Shown: positions 33,471-42,365, counted from the first letter of the stretch. The stretch is DNA of 64,000 bases from Cohnella xylanilytica (GCF_014212175.1 NZ_JACJVR010000002.1:1-64000); one strand, 5' to 3'. Notes: a model not told the origin generated them from the letters alone. Translations and numbers: made by a program.

Positions 33471-33671
33471 GGGCATCCCTCCTTTCAGAGGAACTGCACC
33501 GCGGCAAGCCCACCGTACGCTATCTATTCCAATTCTACCAGAAGCCCCTTATCATTTTCTACGAAATGTGACAAACCGGACCCCTGGGATTCCGATTGCA
33601 GCCATAAACGAGACTTTCCTGTCTCCATACCCCAAGAAGCCTGTTAACAAAAGGATCTTTCGTAGAAAAAA

Positions 33672-33706
33672 AGCCCCGGCCGACTCCGAAGAGTCCGACC
33701 AAGGCT
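33672..33706 (-). terminator. strong terminator of the MTHFR-like gene
   Basis: AGCC and GGCCGACTC (33672-33686) pair with GAGTCCGACC and GGCT (33691-33706), loop CGAA, with a T7 run on the minus side. The 33471-33671 interval is upstream DNA of the small toxin-like gene; no strong promoter is obvious (a TAGAAT -10-like box lies in it). Confidence 0.85.
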
Positions 33707-33763
33707 GCTAGACGCCTGATTCCAGACGGTGAATCAATAGGATATAAGACCGATCTGCCCCCA

Positions 33764-34714
33764 TCAGCCTCTCAAGGCCGCCGCTCCGACCTGCAAGCGG
33801 CTCTCCATGAACAGCTTCATCTCGCGAAGCAGCTCGACCGACGCTTCGATCTCCACCTTGCGCGTGGACACGCTCTCGACGCTGCAGCCGATCGGGATCC
33901 CCTTTTCCAATCCGAACTCGAACAGCTCCTCGAAAATCTTCCGCGACAGCCGGATCGACTTGTCCAGAATGTCCTGCGAATGGACGAGCTCGTTCTCCAG
34001 CCACTTCGGAATGCTGATGCCGAGCCACTTCATGAACTCCAGCGTCTTCTGAGAGCCGCAGGGCGCGAGGTTGAACAGGATCGGCGCCATCGCTATTCCA
34101 TGCTCCATGCAATAATAGTAGTACTCCGAGAGGAAGTTCTTCGAAGCTTCGACGTCGTAGACCGCCTGCGAGATGAAGAAGGAGCAGCCGTCCTGCTGCT
34201 TGCCCGTCGCCCGCAGATGCTCGTCGCCCTTGCTCTCGTGGCGCTCCGGAATGACGACGCCGCCCAGAGCCAGATTGGCGTTCAGCCGAGCCCCGAGCCG
34301 ATACGCTTCCGGAAGCCTCATCGTAACGGCTTGCCGGCTCGAGGAAGCTCCGACGAAGACGGAGAACCGGTCCTCGCCGCCGTCGGCCCGAAGCCAATCG
34401 GCGAACTCCTCCTTCGACTGCTTGCCGACCACCTTGTAGATAATCTTCGGCACGTCGAACCCGCTCAGATATTCCTTGCTGTACCGCGTCGGGTCGATCG
34501 TCTCCAGGTACGGGAAGGGGCGGTCCTGGTCGATGCGGTCCGCTTCGTCCTGCACGTCGTACAGCACGAGTCCGTCGATGCCGCTGCCCTCCAGCCTCTC
34601 GATCTGCTTGCGCGCGATCTCGGCGATCTTCTCCGCGTCGTGGGTCACCTTGGGAGGCGTAATTCCGTATGTCAATATGCCGGCTTGCCGGTCCGCGATC
34701 TTCTGCTTGAGCAT
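33764..34714 (-). CDS. methylenetetrahydrofolate reductase-like protein
   Basis: A 316-aa TIM-barrel protein assigned to the MTHFR/FAD-linked reductase superfamily by its overall pattern: GSGIDGLVLYDVQDEADR, FVGASSSRQAVTMRLPEAY, LNANLALGGVVIPERHESKG and LAPCGSQKTLEFMKWLG. It lacks the classical N-terminal SFEFFPPKT motif of MetF, so it belongs to a divergent branch. Whether it reduces methylene-THF or uses another folate or flavin substrate is not clear. There are no methionine genes nearby. Start MLKQKIADRQ has a fair AAGGAG upstream. Confidence 0.6.
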   Translation of the reverse strand: MLKQKIADRQAGILTYGITPPKVTHDAEKIAEIARKQIERLEGSGIDGLVLYDVQDEADRIDQDRPFPYLETIDPTRYSKEYLSGFDVPKIIYKVVGKQSKEEFADWLRADGGEDRFSVFVGASSSRQAVTMRLPEAYRLGARLNANLALGGVVIPERHESKGDEHLRATGKQQDGCSFFISQAVYDVEASKNFLSEYYYYCMEHGIAMAPILFNLAPCGSQKTLEFMKWLGISIPKWLENELVHSQDILDKSIRLSRKIFEELFEFGLEKGIPIGCSVESVSTRKVEIEASVELLREMKLFMESRLQVGAAALRG

Positions 34715-34897
34715 GGCCTTCTCCTTAACGTTCTGGATGTCGAGCGCTGGCCCCTATCCGCCGGGGCTTGATTCTATATCCCAGTTTAGCACCTCGGAAT
34801 TACGTCTTAAAGCCTTTCTTTGCGATAAGAGTATCCAATTTTCTATAGCTGGTTATAGCCTATAGTTATAGCGGAGCATCCGGACGCGAAAATGAAA

Positions 34898-34944
34898 GAC
34901 CCGCCGATCCGCGTTCTCGAATGGAACGAGCGGACCTGCGGGCC
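34898..34944 (-). terminator. terminator of the ABC operon
   Basis: A long imperfect hairpin: GACCCGC, TCCGC and GTTCTC arms pair with GAAC, GCGGA and GCGGGCC. It lies 29 nt past the small membrane protein stop, and TTTCATTTTC follows on the minus strand. The 34715-34890 interval holds only a cluster of TTATAG repeats (34838-34872), probably part of the MTHFR-like gene promoter. Confidence 0.6.
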
Positions 34945-34972
34945 TATTGAAAGGCAAAGACAGCCGGCTCAA

Positions 34973-35161
34973 TCAAGCCTTGCTCTTGCCCCGGTTCTTG
35001 GCGACCAGCGCGATCCCTAGCGCGCAGCCGACGATTCCGACTCCCACGAGCAGGCCGCTCAGGAATCCGACGGAGGCGACGTTCGCCCTCGCGAGCACGG
35101 TCGAGCCCGTGATGCAGACGACCGACAAGCTTAGCAGAGCCGTACGATTGTTGTGGTTCAT
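34973..35161 (-). CDS. small two-helix membrane protein, unknown function
   Basis: A 62-aa protein with two hydrophobic helices (about 9-26 and 30-52) and a basic tail (KNRGKSKA). TTAGGAG lies about 9 nt before the ATG and the gene starts 27 bp after the ABC permease stop, before the operon terminator. It is therefore likely translated as the last operon member. No family is recognised; it could be an accessory subunit of the transporter. Confidence 0.7.
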   Translation of the reverse strand: MNHNNRTALLSLSVVCITGSTVLARANVASVGFLSGLLVGVGIVGCALGIALVAKNRGKSKA

Positions 35162-35188
35162 CTTAAACTCTCCTAACGGTTTGGAGTC

Positions 35189-36490
35189 TTAAACGTTGAA
35201 CGCCTTCATCGCTTTGATCAGGTCCTTCACGGAAGGACGCTTGCCGTACATGAGCACGCCGGCGCGGTAGATCTTGGCCGAGAGCCAGCCGATGAGCAGC
35301 ACGCTTGCGGCCAGGATGGCGACCGACAGCGCGATCTCCCACCAAGCGGGGTTCGCGAGGCCGATGCGCAGGAACATGATGAACGGCGAGAAAAACGGGA
35401 TGAACGAGCAGACCTTGATCAGAGCGCTATCCGGCTGCGTGAGGCCGAAGATCGCGATGTAGAAGCCGGCCAGCGTCAGAATCGTGATCGGCATGACCGC
35501 CTGCCCGAGGTCCTCGGTCCGGCTGACGATGGAGCCGACCGCCGCGAACAGCATCGCGTACAGGAAGAAGCCGATCAGGTAGAACAGCACCGCGAAAATA
35601 ACCATCTGCGGCTCGATCGAATCGAGCCGGATGCCCATCGACTCCAGCGAGTCGCGGTTATGCGGCTGCAGCAGGTTCGCGAGCGCGGCCCCGACGAGCA
35701 CGACGAGCTGGAGAAGCCCGACGAGGAACGTGCCGATCACCTTGCCGAACAGCTGCTTGAGCGGGGAGACGCTGGTGACGATGATCTCCATCACCCGCGA
35801 GCTCTTCTCCGCCGTGATCTCGGTCGCGATCAGCTGCCCCGTGATCATGACCGACATGAACAGCAGGATGAGAATGGCGTACGTCAAGCCGATCGCCGTG
35901 CCTTGCTCCTCTTCGGTCTTGCCGTTCGCCGATTCATTGATCTGGACCGATTCCAGCTTCACCGGATCGAACAGCTTCGAGAGCTGCTCCTGGGACAGAT
36001 TCGCTTCCTTCACCGCCTGCTCGGTCTTGACCGTCCGAAGGCCGTTCTGCAGCGCCTGCGCCGTGTCCATGTCCAGCATCTTCTTCGAATAATAGGTGAC
36101 GTCCGGGAAGCCGGCCGCTTCGTTCGGGTTAAAGACCAGGTAGCCGCGGATCTTCTTGTCCGAGATCGCCTGCTTCAGAGCGGCCGCCTGTTCGTCCGGC
36201 GACCCGGAAGCCTCGACCGGCACCAGCTGCACGGCCTGCTCCTCCGCCTTGCCGAACTCCATCTCCAGCCCCTTGATGATGTCGCCGACCTCGCCTTGGA
36301 CTTCCCCTTGAGCGCTTACCGCGTAGCCGACCTTCGTCGGGCCGCCGCCGGAGGCGAACTTGTCGAGCAGATACGGAACGTTGGCGCCTACGCATAGAAG
36401 AACCCCGAGAATGATCGTCGTAACGATGAACGACTTGCTTCTCAACTTGTTCCGCATCGTGAACGACATGACGGTCCACATGCTATTCAT
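35189..36490 (-). CDS. ABC-2 type transporter permease (YhaP/NatB-like)
   Basis: A 433-aa exporter permease: TM1 about 21-42, a large extracytoplasmic domain (about 45-200), then five to six helices clustered at about 205-410. The conserved ITAEKSSRVMEIIVTSVSPLKQLFGK cytoplasmic helix contacts the ATPase. Start choice: ATG at 36490 with GGTGG upstream is preferred over an in-frame GTG at 36499. It overlaps the ATPase gene. It forms an exporter with the ATPase at 36483; similar pairs (NatAB, YhaQP) export sodium or toxic compounds. Confidence 0.88.
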   Translation of the reverse strand: MNSMWTVMSFTMRNKLRSKSFIVTTIILGVLLCVGANVPYLLDKFASGGGPTKVGYAVSAQGEVQGEVGDIIKGLEMEFGKAEEQAVQLVPVEASGSPDEQAAALKQAISDKKIRGYLVFNPNEAAGFPDVTYYSKKMLDMDTAQALQNGLRTVKTEQAVKEANLSQEQLSKLFDPVKLESVQINESANGKTEEEQGTAIGLTYAILILLFMSVMITGQLIATEITAEKSSRVMEIIVTSVSPLKQLFGKVIGTFLVGLLQLVVLVGAALANLLQPHNRDSLESMGIRLDSIEPQMVIFAVLFYLIGFFLYAMLFAAVGSIVSRTEDLGQAVMPITILTLAGFYIAIFGLTQPDSALIKVCSFIPFFSPFIMFLRIGLANPAWWEIALSVAILAASVLLIGWLSAKIYRAGVLMYGKRPSVKDLIKAMKAFNV

Positions 36491-37388
36491 GGCTCTCACC
36501 CACCGTTCGGATAAAAATTTCGTTTAATGTCGGTTCCATCAGCTCGAACCGGCGAACCGGGCCTTGCTCGAGAGCGTGCCGCAGGATGCGCTGGGCGACG
36601 TCCGGCGACTTCACCTTCAGCTCGTAGCCGTCGTTCTCGTGGACGGCGAGCTTGACGACCCCCGGAATCGAGTCCAGCCCCGAGATCGGCTTGTCGGCCG
36701 CCAGCACGACCCGCTCCATCGGGAAGCGGCTCTTGATCTCCTTGATCGAGCCTTGCAGCACCGGTCTAGAGCGGTGCATGATCGTGATGTTGCGGCACAG
36801 CTCCTCGACGTGCTCCATCCGGTGCGTGGAGAACAGAATGCTCGTGCCGGAGTCCCGCAGCTCCTTGACCGTCGCCTTCAGCAGCTCCACGTTGACCGGG
36901 TCCAGGCCGCTGAACGCCTCGTCGAGAATGACGATCTTCGGACGATGGATGACGGAGGCGATAAATTGGATTTTCTGCTGGTTGCCCTTCGACAGTTCCT
37001 CGACCTTCTTGTCGTAATGCTCCGGGATCTCGAACCGCTCCAGCCACCTCTTCAGGTTCGCGTCGGCGTCCTTGCGGCTCAAGCCTCTCAGCTGCCCCAG
37101 ATAGACGATCTGGTCGCTCACCTTCACCTTCGGATACATGCCTCTCTCTTCGGGCAGATAGCCGAGCATTCGGAGCTGCTCCGGCCCGTACGGCTTGCCG
37201 AAATAACGAATGTCGCCCTCATCGGGGAAAATAAGGCCCAAAACCATTCTCATCGTCGTCGTCTTGCCGGCCCCGTTCGCTCCCAGCAGGCCGTAGATCT
37301 CTCCCTCGGCCACTTCCAGGCCGATGCCGCTAACCGCGGTCTTGTCGCCGTAATGCTTCACGACTCGTTCCAATACAAGCGGTCTCAT
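36483..37388 (-). CDS. ABC transporter ATP-binding protein (YhaQ/YhcH-like)
   Basis: A 301-aa ATPase with Walker A GANGAGKTTTM, Q-loop LPEERGMY, signature LSKGNQQKIQFIA, Walker B IVILDEAFSGLDP, switch His in FSTHRMEHVEEL, and a C-terminal DUF4162-like domain (about 215-300). GGAGG lies 9 nt before the ATG. It overlaps the upstream ATPase by 4 nt and the downstream permease by 8 nt. Confidence 0.92.
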   Translation of the reverse strand: MRPLVLERVVKHYGDKTAVSGIGLEVAEGEIYGLLGANGAGKTTTMRMVLGLIFPDEGDIRYFGKPYGPEQLRMLGYLPEERGMYPKVKVSDQIVYLGQLRGLSRKDADANLKRWLERFEIPEHYDKKVEELSKGNQQKIQFIASVIHRPKIVILDEAFSGLDPVNVELLKATVKELRDSGTSILFSTHRMEHVEELCRNITIMHRSRPVLQGSIKEIKSRFPMERVVLAADKPISGLDSIPGVVKLAVHENDGYELKVKSPDVAQRILRHALEQGPVRRFELMEPTLNEIFIRTVGESHE

Positions 37389-38308
37389 CGTCTTGCGTCC
37401 TCCTTCCGAATCAAACAGCTTAGAATATCTTCGAGCTCCATTCGCCGGCTCCCCATGACCTGGAAGCCTCTCTCGCGGCAGTAAGCTTCGGCCTCCTCCG
37501 CGAGATCCGTCTCCAGCTGATAGATGCCGGGCGCCGACTCGGCCACTCCCTGCAGGCCGGGGGACTTGGCAAGCTCGGCGATCCGCCCCGGCTCCGGGGA
37601 CGCGACCGCGAGCGCCCGCCAGCTGTCGAACAGCTGGTCCTTCTCGTAGAAGCCGAGCGCCTTGCCCCGATGAACGAACAGGATGCAGTCGGCGAGGCGC
37701 CGAACCTCCTCGGTGATGTGGGAGGCGATAATCATCGTGCGGTCTCCCTGCTCCATGTATCGCTGCAGCTCTCCCAGCATCGTCTTCCAGGCGAACGGGT
37801 CCAGCCCGGACGAAGGCTCGTCGAGGAGGAGCAGCTCCGGATTGTGGGCCAGCGCGCAAGCGAGCTCCACCTTCCGCCGCATTCCCTTGGACATCTTCTT
37901 CAGCTTGTCGGGGCTCTCCGCGTCGAAGCTGCGGATCAGCTTGCGGTACCGGTCCCAATCCCAGCCGGGGTACCACATGGACGCGAAGCGCGCCTTCTCC
38001 TCGGCGGTCAGCGAATCCTCGTAGGCGTGCGGCAGCTCGGCCAGGTAGCCGATTCCCGTCTTGAAGCTCTCGTCCGCCCCCGGCTTCACCGGATGGCCGA
38101 GCACCTCGACCTCGCCGCCGTCGTCGTAGGGCTCCATCTTCAGCAGGAGCCGGAACAGCGTGCTCTTCCCGGAGCCGTTAGGCCCGACGACGGCGGTGAC
38201 CAGCCCCCGCGGCACTTCGATATTCAGCGGACCGAGCGTGAACCGCTCCCTTCGGACGGCGACTTGCCGCAGCGATACGGCCGCTTCCGGGTTCCCATCC
38301 GCGATCAT
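37385..38308 (-). CDS. ABC transporter ATP-binding protein (YhcG/YtrB-like)
   Basis: A 307-aa ATPase: Walker A GPNGSGKSTLF, signature MSKGMRRKVELACAL, Walker B LLLLDEPSSGLDP, switch His in IIASHITEEV. The L-x-K-M-S-K-G-M signature is that of the YtrB/YhcG group linked to GntR YtrA-type regulators. Start choice: ATG at 38308 overlaps the GntR stop (ATGA). It is translationally coupled on both sides. Confidence 0.92.
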   Translation of the reverse strand: MIADGNPEAAVSLRQVAVRRERFTLGPLNIEVPRGLVTAVVGPNGSGKSTLFRLLLKMEPYDDGGEVEVLGHPVKPGADESFKTGIGYLAELPHAYEDSLTAEEKARFASMWYPGWDWDRYRKLIRSFDAESPDKLKKMSKGMRRKVELACALAHNPELLLLDEPSSGLDPFAWKTMLGELQRYMEQGDRTMIIASHITEEVRRLADCILFVHRGKALGFYEKDQLFDSWRALAVASPEPGRIAELAKSPGLQGVAESAPGIYQLETDLAEEAEAYCRERGFQVMGSRRMELEDILSCLIRKEDARR

Positions 38309-38712
38309 CTCGTCTCCCCCTCTCTGCCTTCCGTCTGTCTGGCGACGACGTCCCGCAGAATCTTCTCCATCTCTTCCCTCGTACACCCTAGCTGCAGGCC
38401 CGTCTCGACCGCCTTCTCGAACGCCTCGACGACCCGGTCGAGACGATGCCCCTCCCGGGCCGCCGCGTCGACTCCGGCGACGAAGGTGCCCGTTCCCTGC
38501 CGGGTGCGGAGCAGCCCCTCGCTCTCGAGGTCCTGGTAGACCCGGCGCACCGTAATGACGCTGCACTTGAGCGAAGCCGCGAATTCGCGGATGGAGGGCA
38601 GCAGCGTCCCTTCCGTGAGCTGTCCGCCCAGAATCAGCCCCCTGAGCTGGGACTCGATCTGGTGGTATAGAGGCTCCGGACGGTTCTCGTCAATCTGTAT
38701 CGGTATCCACAC
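38305..38712 (-). CDS. GntR-family (YtrA subfamily) transcriptional regulator
   Basis: A 135-aa repressor: winged helix (about 10-78; PLYHQIESQLRGLILGGQLT, LPSIREFAASLKCSVITVRR) and a short helical tail instead of a large ligand domain, the YtrA-type build. It sits second in the operon, after a membrane protein, and probably binds the GTGTTTATA-type operator overlapping the operon promoter (39526-39583). Family members respond to cell-wall antibiotics or other membrane stress; the inducer here is unknown. Confidence 0.92.
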   Translation of the reverse strand: MWIPIQIDENRPEPLYHQIESQLRGLILGGQLTEGTLLPSIREFAASLKCSVITVRRVYQDLESEGLLRTRQGTGTFVAGVDAAAREGHRLDRVVEAFEKAVETGLQLGCTREEMEKILRDVVARQTEGREGETR

Positions 38713-38736
38713 AAGCCCACCCCATTTCCATCCGGC

Positions 38737-39462
38737 TCAGAAGGTATATCTCCGGCGCTGCATCCGCCGAAGCGTAAGGCGGCTTCCGGTCCACAGGGCG
38801 GCGGCGAAGGCGGCTAGCGCGACGGCGGACCAGAGGAGCGGCCTTGCGGTCGACGCCGCCAGAACTTCGTCGAAGACGTTGACGTCCTGCCAGGCGAGCA
38901 AGGCGCAGAGCAGCGCCAGAATGGCCGAGTAGCCCAGATACCACTTGACGAACGTCTTGCCCGCGAACCCGAGCTCCAGAAGAATATAGGCCGATTGAAT
39001 GACGAACCCGTAAGCGATCCAGACGAGTCCGGCCGCGATCCAATCCGATAATTCGACCCGCTCCCGGAATCCCCCGTGGATCGCATACTGCAGGGCGATG
39101 AACCCGCTCCCGACGATCGCCGTCATCAGAACGGCCTGAGCGTATCTCGCTCCGACGATCGCCGACAGCGGAATGGGCATCGTCCGCCAGTGGGCGATTC
39201 TTCTCGTGAAGGGATCGTCCCGCCAATAAGCGAAGATCGTCCGGTTCATCATGCAGCCGAAGAGAGGGAACCCGAAGAGATAGACCCAATCCCTCACCCC
39301 TTCATAGAACCGGGCCGCCGCCGATCGATCCGCCGGGTCGATCGCCGAGCCGGAGAAGATGATGCCGAAGTAGCACGCGAACAGGAAGGTGACGAGAACC
39401 CCCGTCCATTCTCTTCTCATCTCGAACGCGATAATCGTTCTTACCGCCCGCCATCCTCTCAT
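38737..39462 (-). CDS. multi-pass membrane protein of ABC operon (YhcE-like)
   Basis: A 241-aa protein with about six hydrophobic helices, N-terminal MRGWRAVRTIIAFEMRREWT and a cytoplasmic YWRDDPFTRRIAHWRTMPIP loop typical of ABC-2-type permeases. It is the first gene of the operon, 24 bp before the GntR gene. The order (membrane protein, GntR, ATPase, ATPase, permease) is that of B. subtilis yhcE-F-G-H-I. It probably pairs with the YhcG-like ATPase. Confidence 0.8.
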   Translation of the reverse strand: MRGWRAVRTIIAFEMRREWTGVLVTFLFACYFGIIFSGSAIDPADRSAAARFYEGVRDWVYLFGFPLFGCMMNRTIFAYWRDDPFTRRIAHWRTMPIPLSAIVGARYAQAVLMTAIVGSGFIALQYAIHGGFRERVELSDWIAAGLVWIAYGFVIQSAYILLELGFAGKTFVKWYLGYSAILALLCALLAWQDVNVFDEVLAASTARPLLWSAVALAAFAAALWTGSRLTLRRMQRRRYTF

Positions 39463-39525
39463 GGTGTTCTTCTCCTCTCTAGAGCTTCCAGGTAATCGTG
39501 CGCGATGGTGTTAGCCGTACTCGCA

Positions 39526-39583
39526 GTGTTTATAGTGTTTATAGTGTGTATATCTTTATACACAGTATAAACACACTTGGCAA
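39526..39583 (-). promoter_or_regulatory. promoter and GntR/YtrA-type operator of the ABC operon
   Basis: On the minus strand, -35 TTGCCA (39578-39583), 17-bp spacer, -10 TATAAA (39555-39560). Overlapping it are the perfect 8-4-8 palindrome TGTGTATATCTTTATACACA (39545-39564), two direct copies of GTGTTTATA (39526-39534, 39535-39543), and the inverse TATAAACAC (39566-39574). Autoregulation by the operon's own GntR protein is likely. Confidence 0.75.
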
Positions 39584-39685
39584 CCTCTGTCAACACGTCG
39601 AGGGAACATTTCGAGGGAACATAATCGGAGCCGTCGGGGACCATAATAAGGAAGCCGATCCAACTTATTCGGAGGGGATGCTGCC

Positions 39686-41470
39686 ATGAATTCCGGTACG
39701 ACCGCCGCCGACGGAGACGGCCGAATCGGCCCTTCGCTTCGGCGCAATCTCGAAGCGATCCGCTCCGCGATGGGCGGCAGCCAGGACGTCATCTTCCGCG
39801 AATTCGCCTTGCAGGGCGGCACGGAAGCCGCTCTCGTGTACATAGACGGGCTGATCAACTCGCAGCTGCTGCACGATTCGATCCTGGAATCCTTGTTGAA
39901 CGGCGGCGCGAGCGGGGCCGGCCCCTCCCTCCTGGACTCGGTCGTCAAGGAGATTCTCGTGGCGGGCGACATCGGGCGCACGTCCGAGCTGAGCGTCCTC
40001 TACGACAATCTCCTGTCGGGAGACGCCGTTCTGCTGCTCGACGGCTGCGAGGAAGCCGTCCGGATCGGCGTATCCGGAGCGGAGGACCGGAACGTGACCG
40101 AGCCGGTCTCCCAATCGGTGACGCGCGGCCCGATGGAAGCCTTCAACGAGAACCTGCGGACCAATTCCGCCCTTATCCGCAAGCGAATCAAGGATACTCG
40201 CCTGCGGGTGGAATCGCTGCACATCGGCAGGGTGACCAAGACGAACGTCGCCCTCGTCTACCTTAGCGGAATCGCGAACGACAAGATCGTGGAGGAAGTC
40301 CGCATTCGGCTGAACCGGATCGATATCGACGGCATTCTGGAGAGCGGGAACATCGAGGAATGGATCGAGGACAGGACGTACACGCCGTTCCCGACCGTCT
40401 ACAACAGCGAGCGCCCGGACACGATCGCGGCGGGAGTGCTGGAAGGACGCGTGGCGATTCTGGTGGACGGAACGCCGTTCGTCCTGCTCGTGCCCGCGTT
40501 GTTCGTCCACTTCTTCCAGGCGGCGGAGGACTATACCCAGCGCTTCGACATCAGCTCTCTGATCCGTACCATCCGGTACTTGTCGCTGGTGATTACGTTG
40601 CTCGCCCCCGCGCTCTACATCGCCGTGACGACGTTCCACCAGGAGATGCTGCCGACCAACCTGCTCATCAACCTGGCGGCCCAACGGGAAGGAGTGCCTT
40701 TTCCCGCGTTCATCGAAGCATTGTTAATGGAGATCACGTACGAGATTCTGCGCGAAGCGGGAGTGCGAATGCCGAGGACGGTCGGACAAGCGGTGTCGAT
40801 CGTCGGCACCCTGGTCATCGGCCAAGCCGCCGTTCAGGCCGGGATCGTCTCCGCGGTCATGGTCATCATCGTCTCCATCACCGCGATCGCGAGCTACGTC
40901 ATCCCTTCCGGAAGCATGTCCATCACGGTCCGCATGCTGCGCTTCCTGTTCATGGGGCTGGCGGCGTCCTTCGGCCTGTACGGCATTCTGATCGGATTGA
41001 TCACGCTCGCGCTGCACGTGAGCGGCCTGCGCTCCTTCGGGATTCCGTACATGGCTCCGTGGGCGCCGATCATTCCGGAAGATCTCAAGGACACCTTGTT
41101 CCGGCTCCCGATTCGGAAGATGACCACAAGACCCCGTCTGATCAGCCAGAACAATATTCGACGGCAATCGCTCGAGGAAGGGGGCGGGACGATGACCAGA
41201 TTCGGACGGACGGGGGCGACCGTCGCGGCGCTTCTCCTGATGGCCGCGCTGCTCGCGGGATGCTGGAACCGGCGCGAGCTCAATTCGCTCGGCATCGCGC
41301 TCGGCTTCGGCATCGACAAGTTCGGCGACCGGTACCGGATCAGCGCCCAGGTCGTCGATCCGGGAGAAGTCGCCTCTTCCCGGCCGACGACTCCGGGCCG
41401 ATCGCCGGTCGTCCTGTACAAGGCGGAAGCGCCGACGGTATTCGAAGCCTTGCGCATATTCGGGTCTTGA
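39686..41470 (+). CDS. gerA: spore germination protein GerA family, read-through fusion into gerC 5' end
   Basis: Residues 1-502 are a complete GerA/SpoVAF-type germinant receptor A subunit. A cytoplasmic N-domain (about 15-270; SQDVIFREFALQGG, LVYIDGLINSQLLHDSILES, RVRIKDTRL-like) precedes about five membrane helices (about 280-460) with the PTNLLINLAAQREGVPFPAF loop. It should stop near RRQSLEEGG. Here no stop occurs, and the frame runs through the gerC start (residue 503) and 92 residues of GerC before TGA at 41468. GGAGGGG lies 8 nt before the ATG. Either a GerA-GerC fusion is made or gerA simply lost its stop. It heads the cluster gerA-gerC-orf-gerB. Confidence 0.88.
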   Translation: MNSGTTAADGDGRIGPSLRRNLEAIRSAMGGSQDVIFREFALQGGTEAALVYIDGLINSQLLHDSILESLLNGGASGAGPSLLDSVVKEILVAGDIGRTSELSVLYDNLLSGDAVLLLDGCEEAVRIGVSGAEDRNVTEPVSQSVTRGPMEAFNENLRTNSALIRKRIKDTRLRVESLHIGRVTKTNVALVYLSGIANDKIVEEVRIRLNRIDIDGILESGNIEEWIEDRTYTPFPTVYNSERPDTIAAGVLEGRVAILVDGTPFVLLVPALFVHFFQAAEDYTQRFDISSLIRTIRYLSLVITLLAPALYIAVTTFHQEMLPTNLLINLAAQREGVPFPAFIEALLMEITYEILREAGVRMPRTVGQAVSIVGTLVIGQAAVQAGIVSAVMVIIVSITAIASYVIPSGSMSITVRMLRFLFMGLAASFGLYGILIGLITLALHVSGLRSFGIPYMAPWAPIIPEDLKDTLFRLPIRKMTTRPRLISQNNIRRQSLEEGGGTMTRFGRTGATVAALLLMAALLAGCWNRRELNSLGIALGFGIDKFGDRYRISAQVVDPGEVASSRPTTPGRSPVVLYKAEAPTVFEALRIFGS

Positions 41471-42360
41471 TCATTGGAGAAGCGCTGGCCAGGGAAGGGG
41501 TCGGGAAGGTGCTCGATCTGCTCCTCAGGGATCCCGGGGTTCGATCCGACTTCTATATGCTGGTCGCCAAAGACACGACGGCGGAGAAGGTTCTTCAAAT
41601 TCTGACCCCCCTCGATAAAATTCCGTCATATAAAATGTTCGACATGCTGGAAGCCTCCGCCAAAGCGTGGGCGCCGACCACGACCTTCACCTTGGACGAA
41701 TTCGTCAACCAACTGGTCTCCGAAGGGTTGAACCCGGTGTTGACCGGCATTCAGGTAGCGGGCGCTCAGGAAGAGGGAGAGTCCATGCGCAACGTATCCC
41801 GAATCGAAGCCAGGGCGGACCTTCGCACGGCCGGTCTCGCCGTCTTCAGGAAGGATAAGCTTATCGGCTGGTTCGACGAGAAGGAGAGCATCGGCTACAA
41901 CCTGCTCAAGGACAAGGTCAAGAGCACGGTCAGCCGCATCTCTTGTCCGAACGGCGGATACATCGTTCTGGAGACGATCCGCTCCAAGACGGACGTCAAG
42001 GGACGGGTATCGAACGGGCGTCCGGCCATCGACGTCAAGCTCAAGACGGAAGTGAACATCGGGGAAGTCGAGTGCGATCTCTCCATCACGGTCCCGAAGA
42101 ATATTCGCTGGATCGAGAACAAGCTGAAGCAGAGACGGATCGAGACGATGCAGGCGGCGGTCGAGCAAGCCAAGGCGAACAAGACGGACAGCTTCGGCTT
42201 CGGGCAAGCGATCAATCGGTCCCACCCGAAGTATTGGAAGTCGATCTCGGAATCCTGGGCCGAAGAATTCGGACGCCTGCCCGTGAATTACAAGATCGAA
42301 GTAATAGTACGCAGAGTCGGCACGACGCTCAACACCTTCCTCAAAGAGATCAAGGAGTGA
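41192..42360 (+). pseudogene. gerC: gerC germinant receptor lipoprotein, frameshifted
   Basis: The N-terminal part (41192-41454, same frame as gerA) has a lipoprotein signal with LLAGC and the family's GCWNRRELNSLGIALGFGID. The rest (41455-42360, another frame) continues HIRVLIIGEALAREGVGKVL through the ending LNTFLKEIKE, an intact Ger(x)C C-terminal domain. Between EALR and HIRVL, members I know carry a dozen or so extra residues (an SPRKLYFAH-like segment), missing here. The break is thus a small out-of-frame deletion at about 41450-41457, where GCGC microhomology is present. As read, no full-length GerC can be made; a sequencing error is the alternative. GAAGGGGG precedes the ATG. Confidence 0.8.
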
Positions 42361-42365
42361 TGCCT

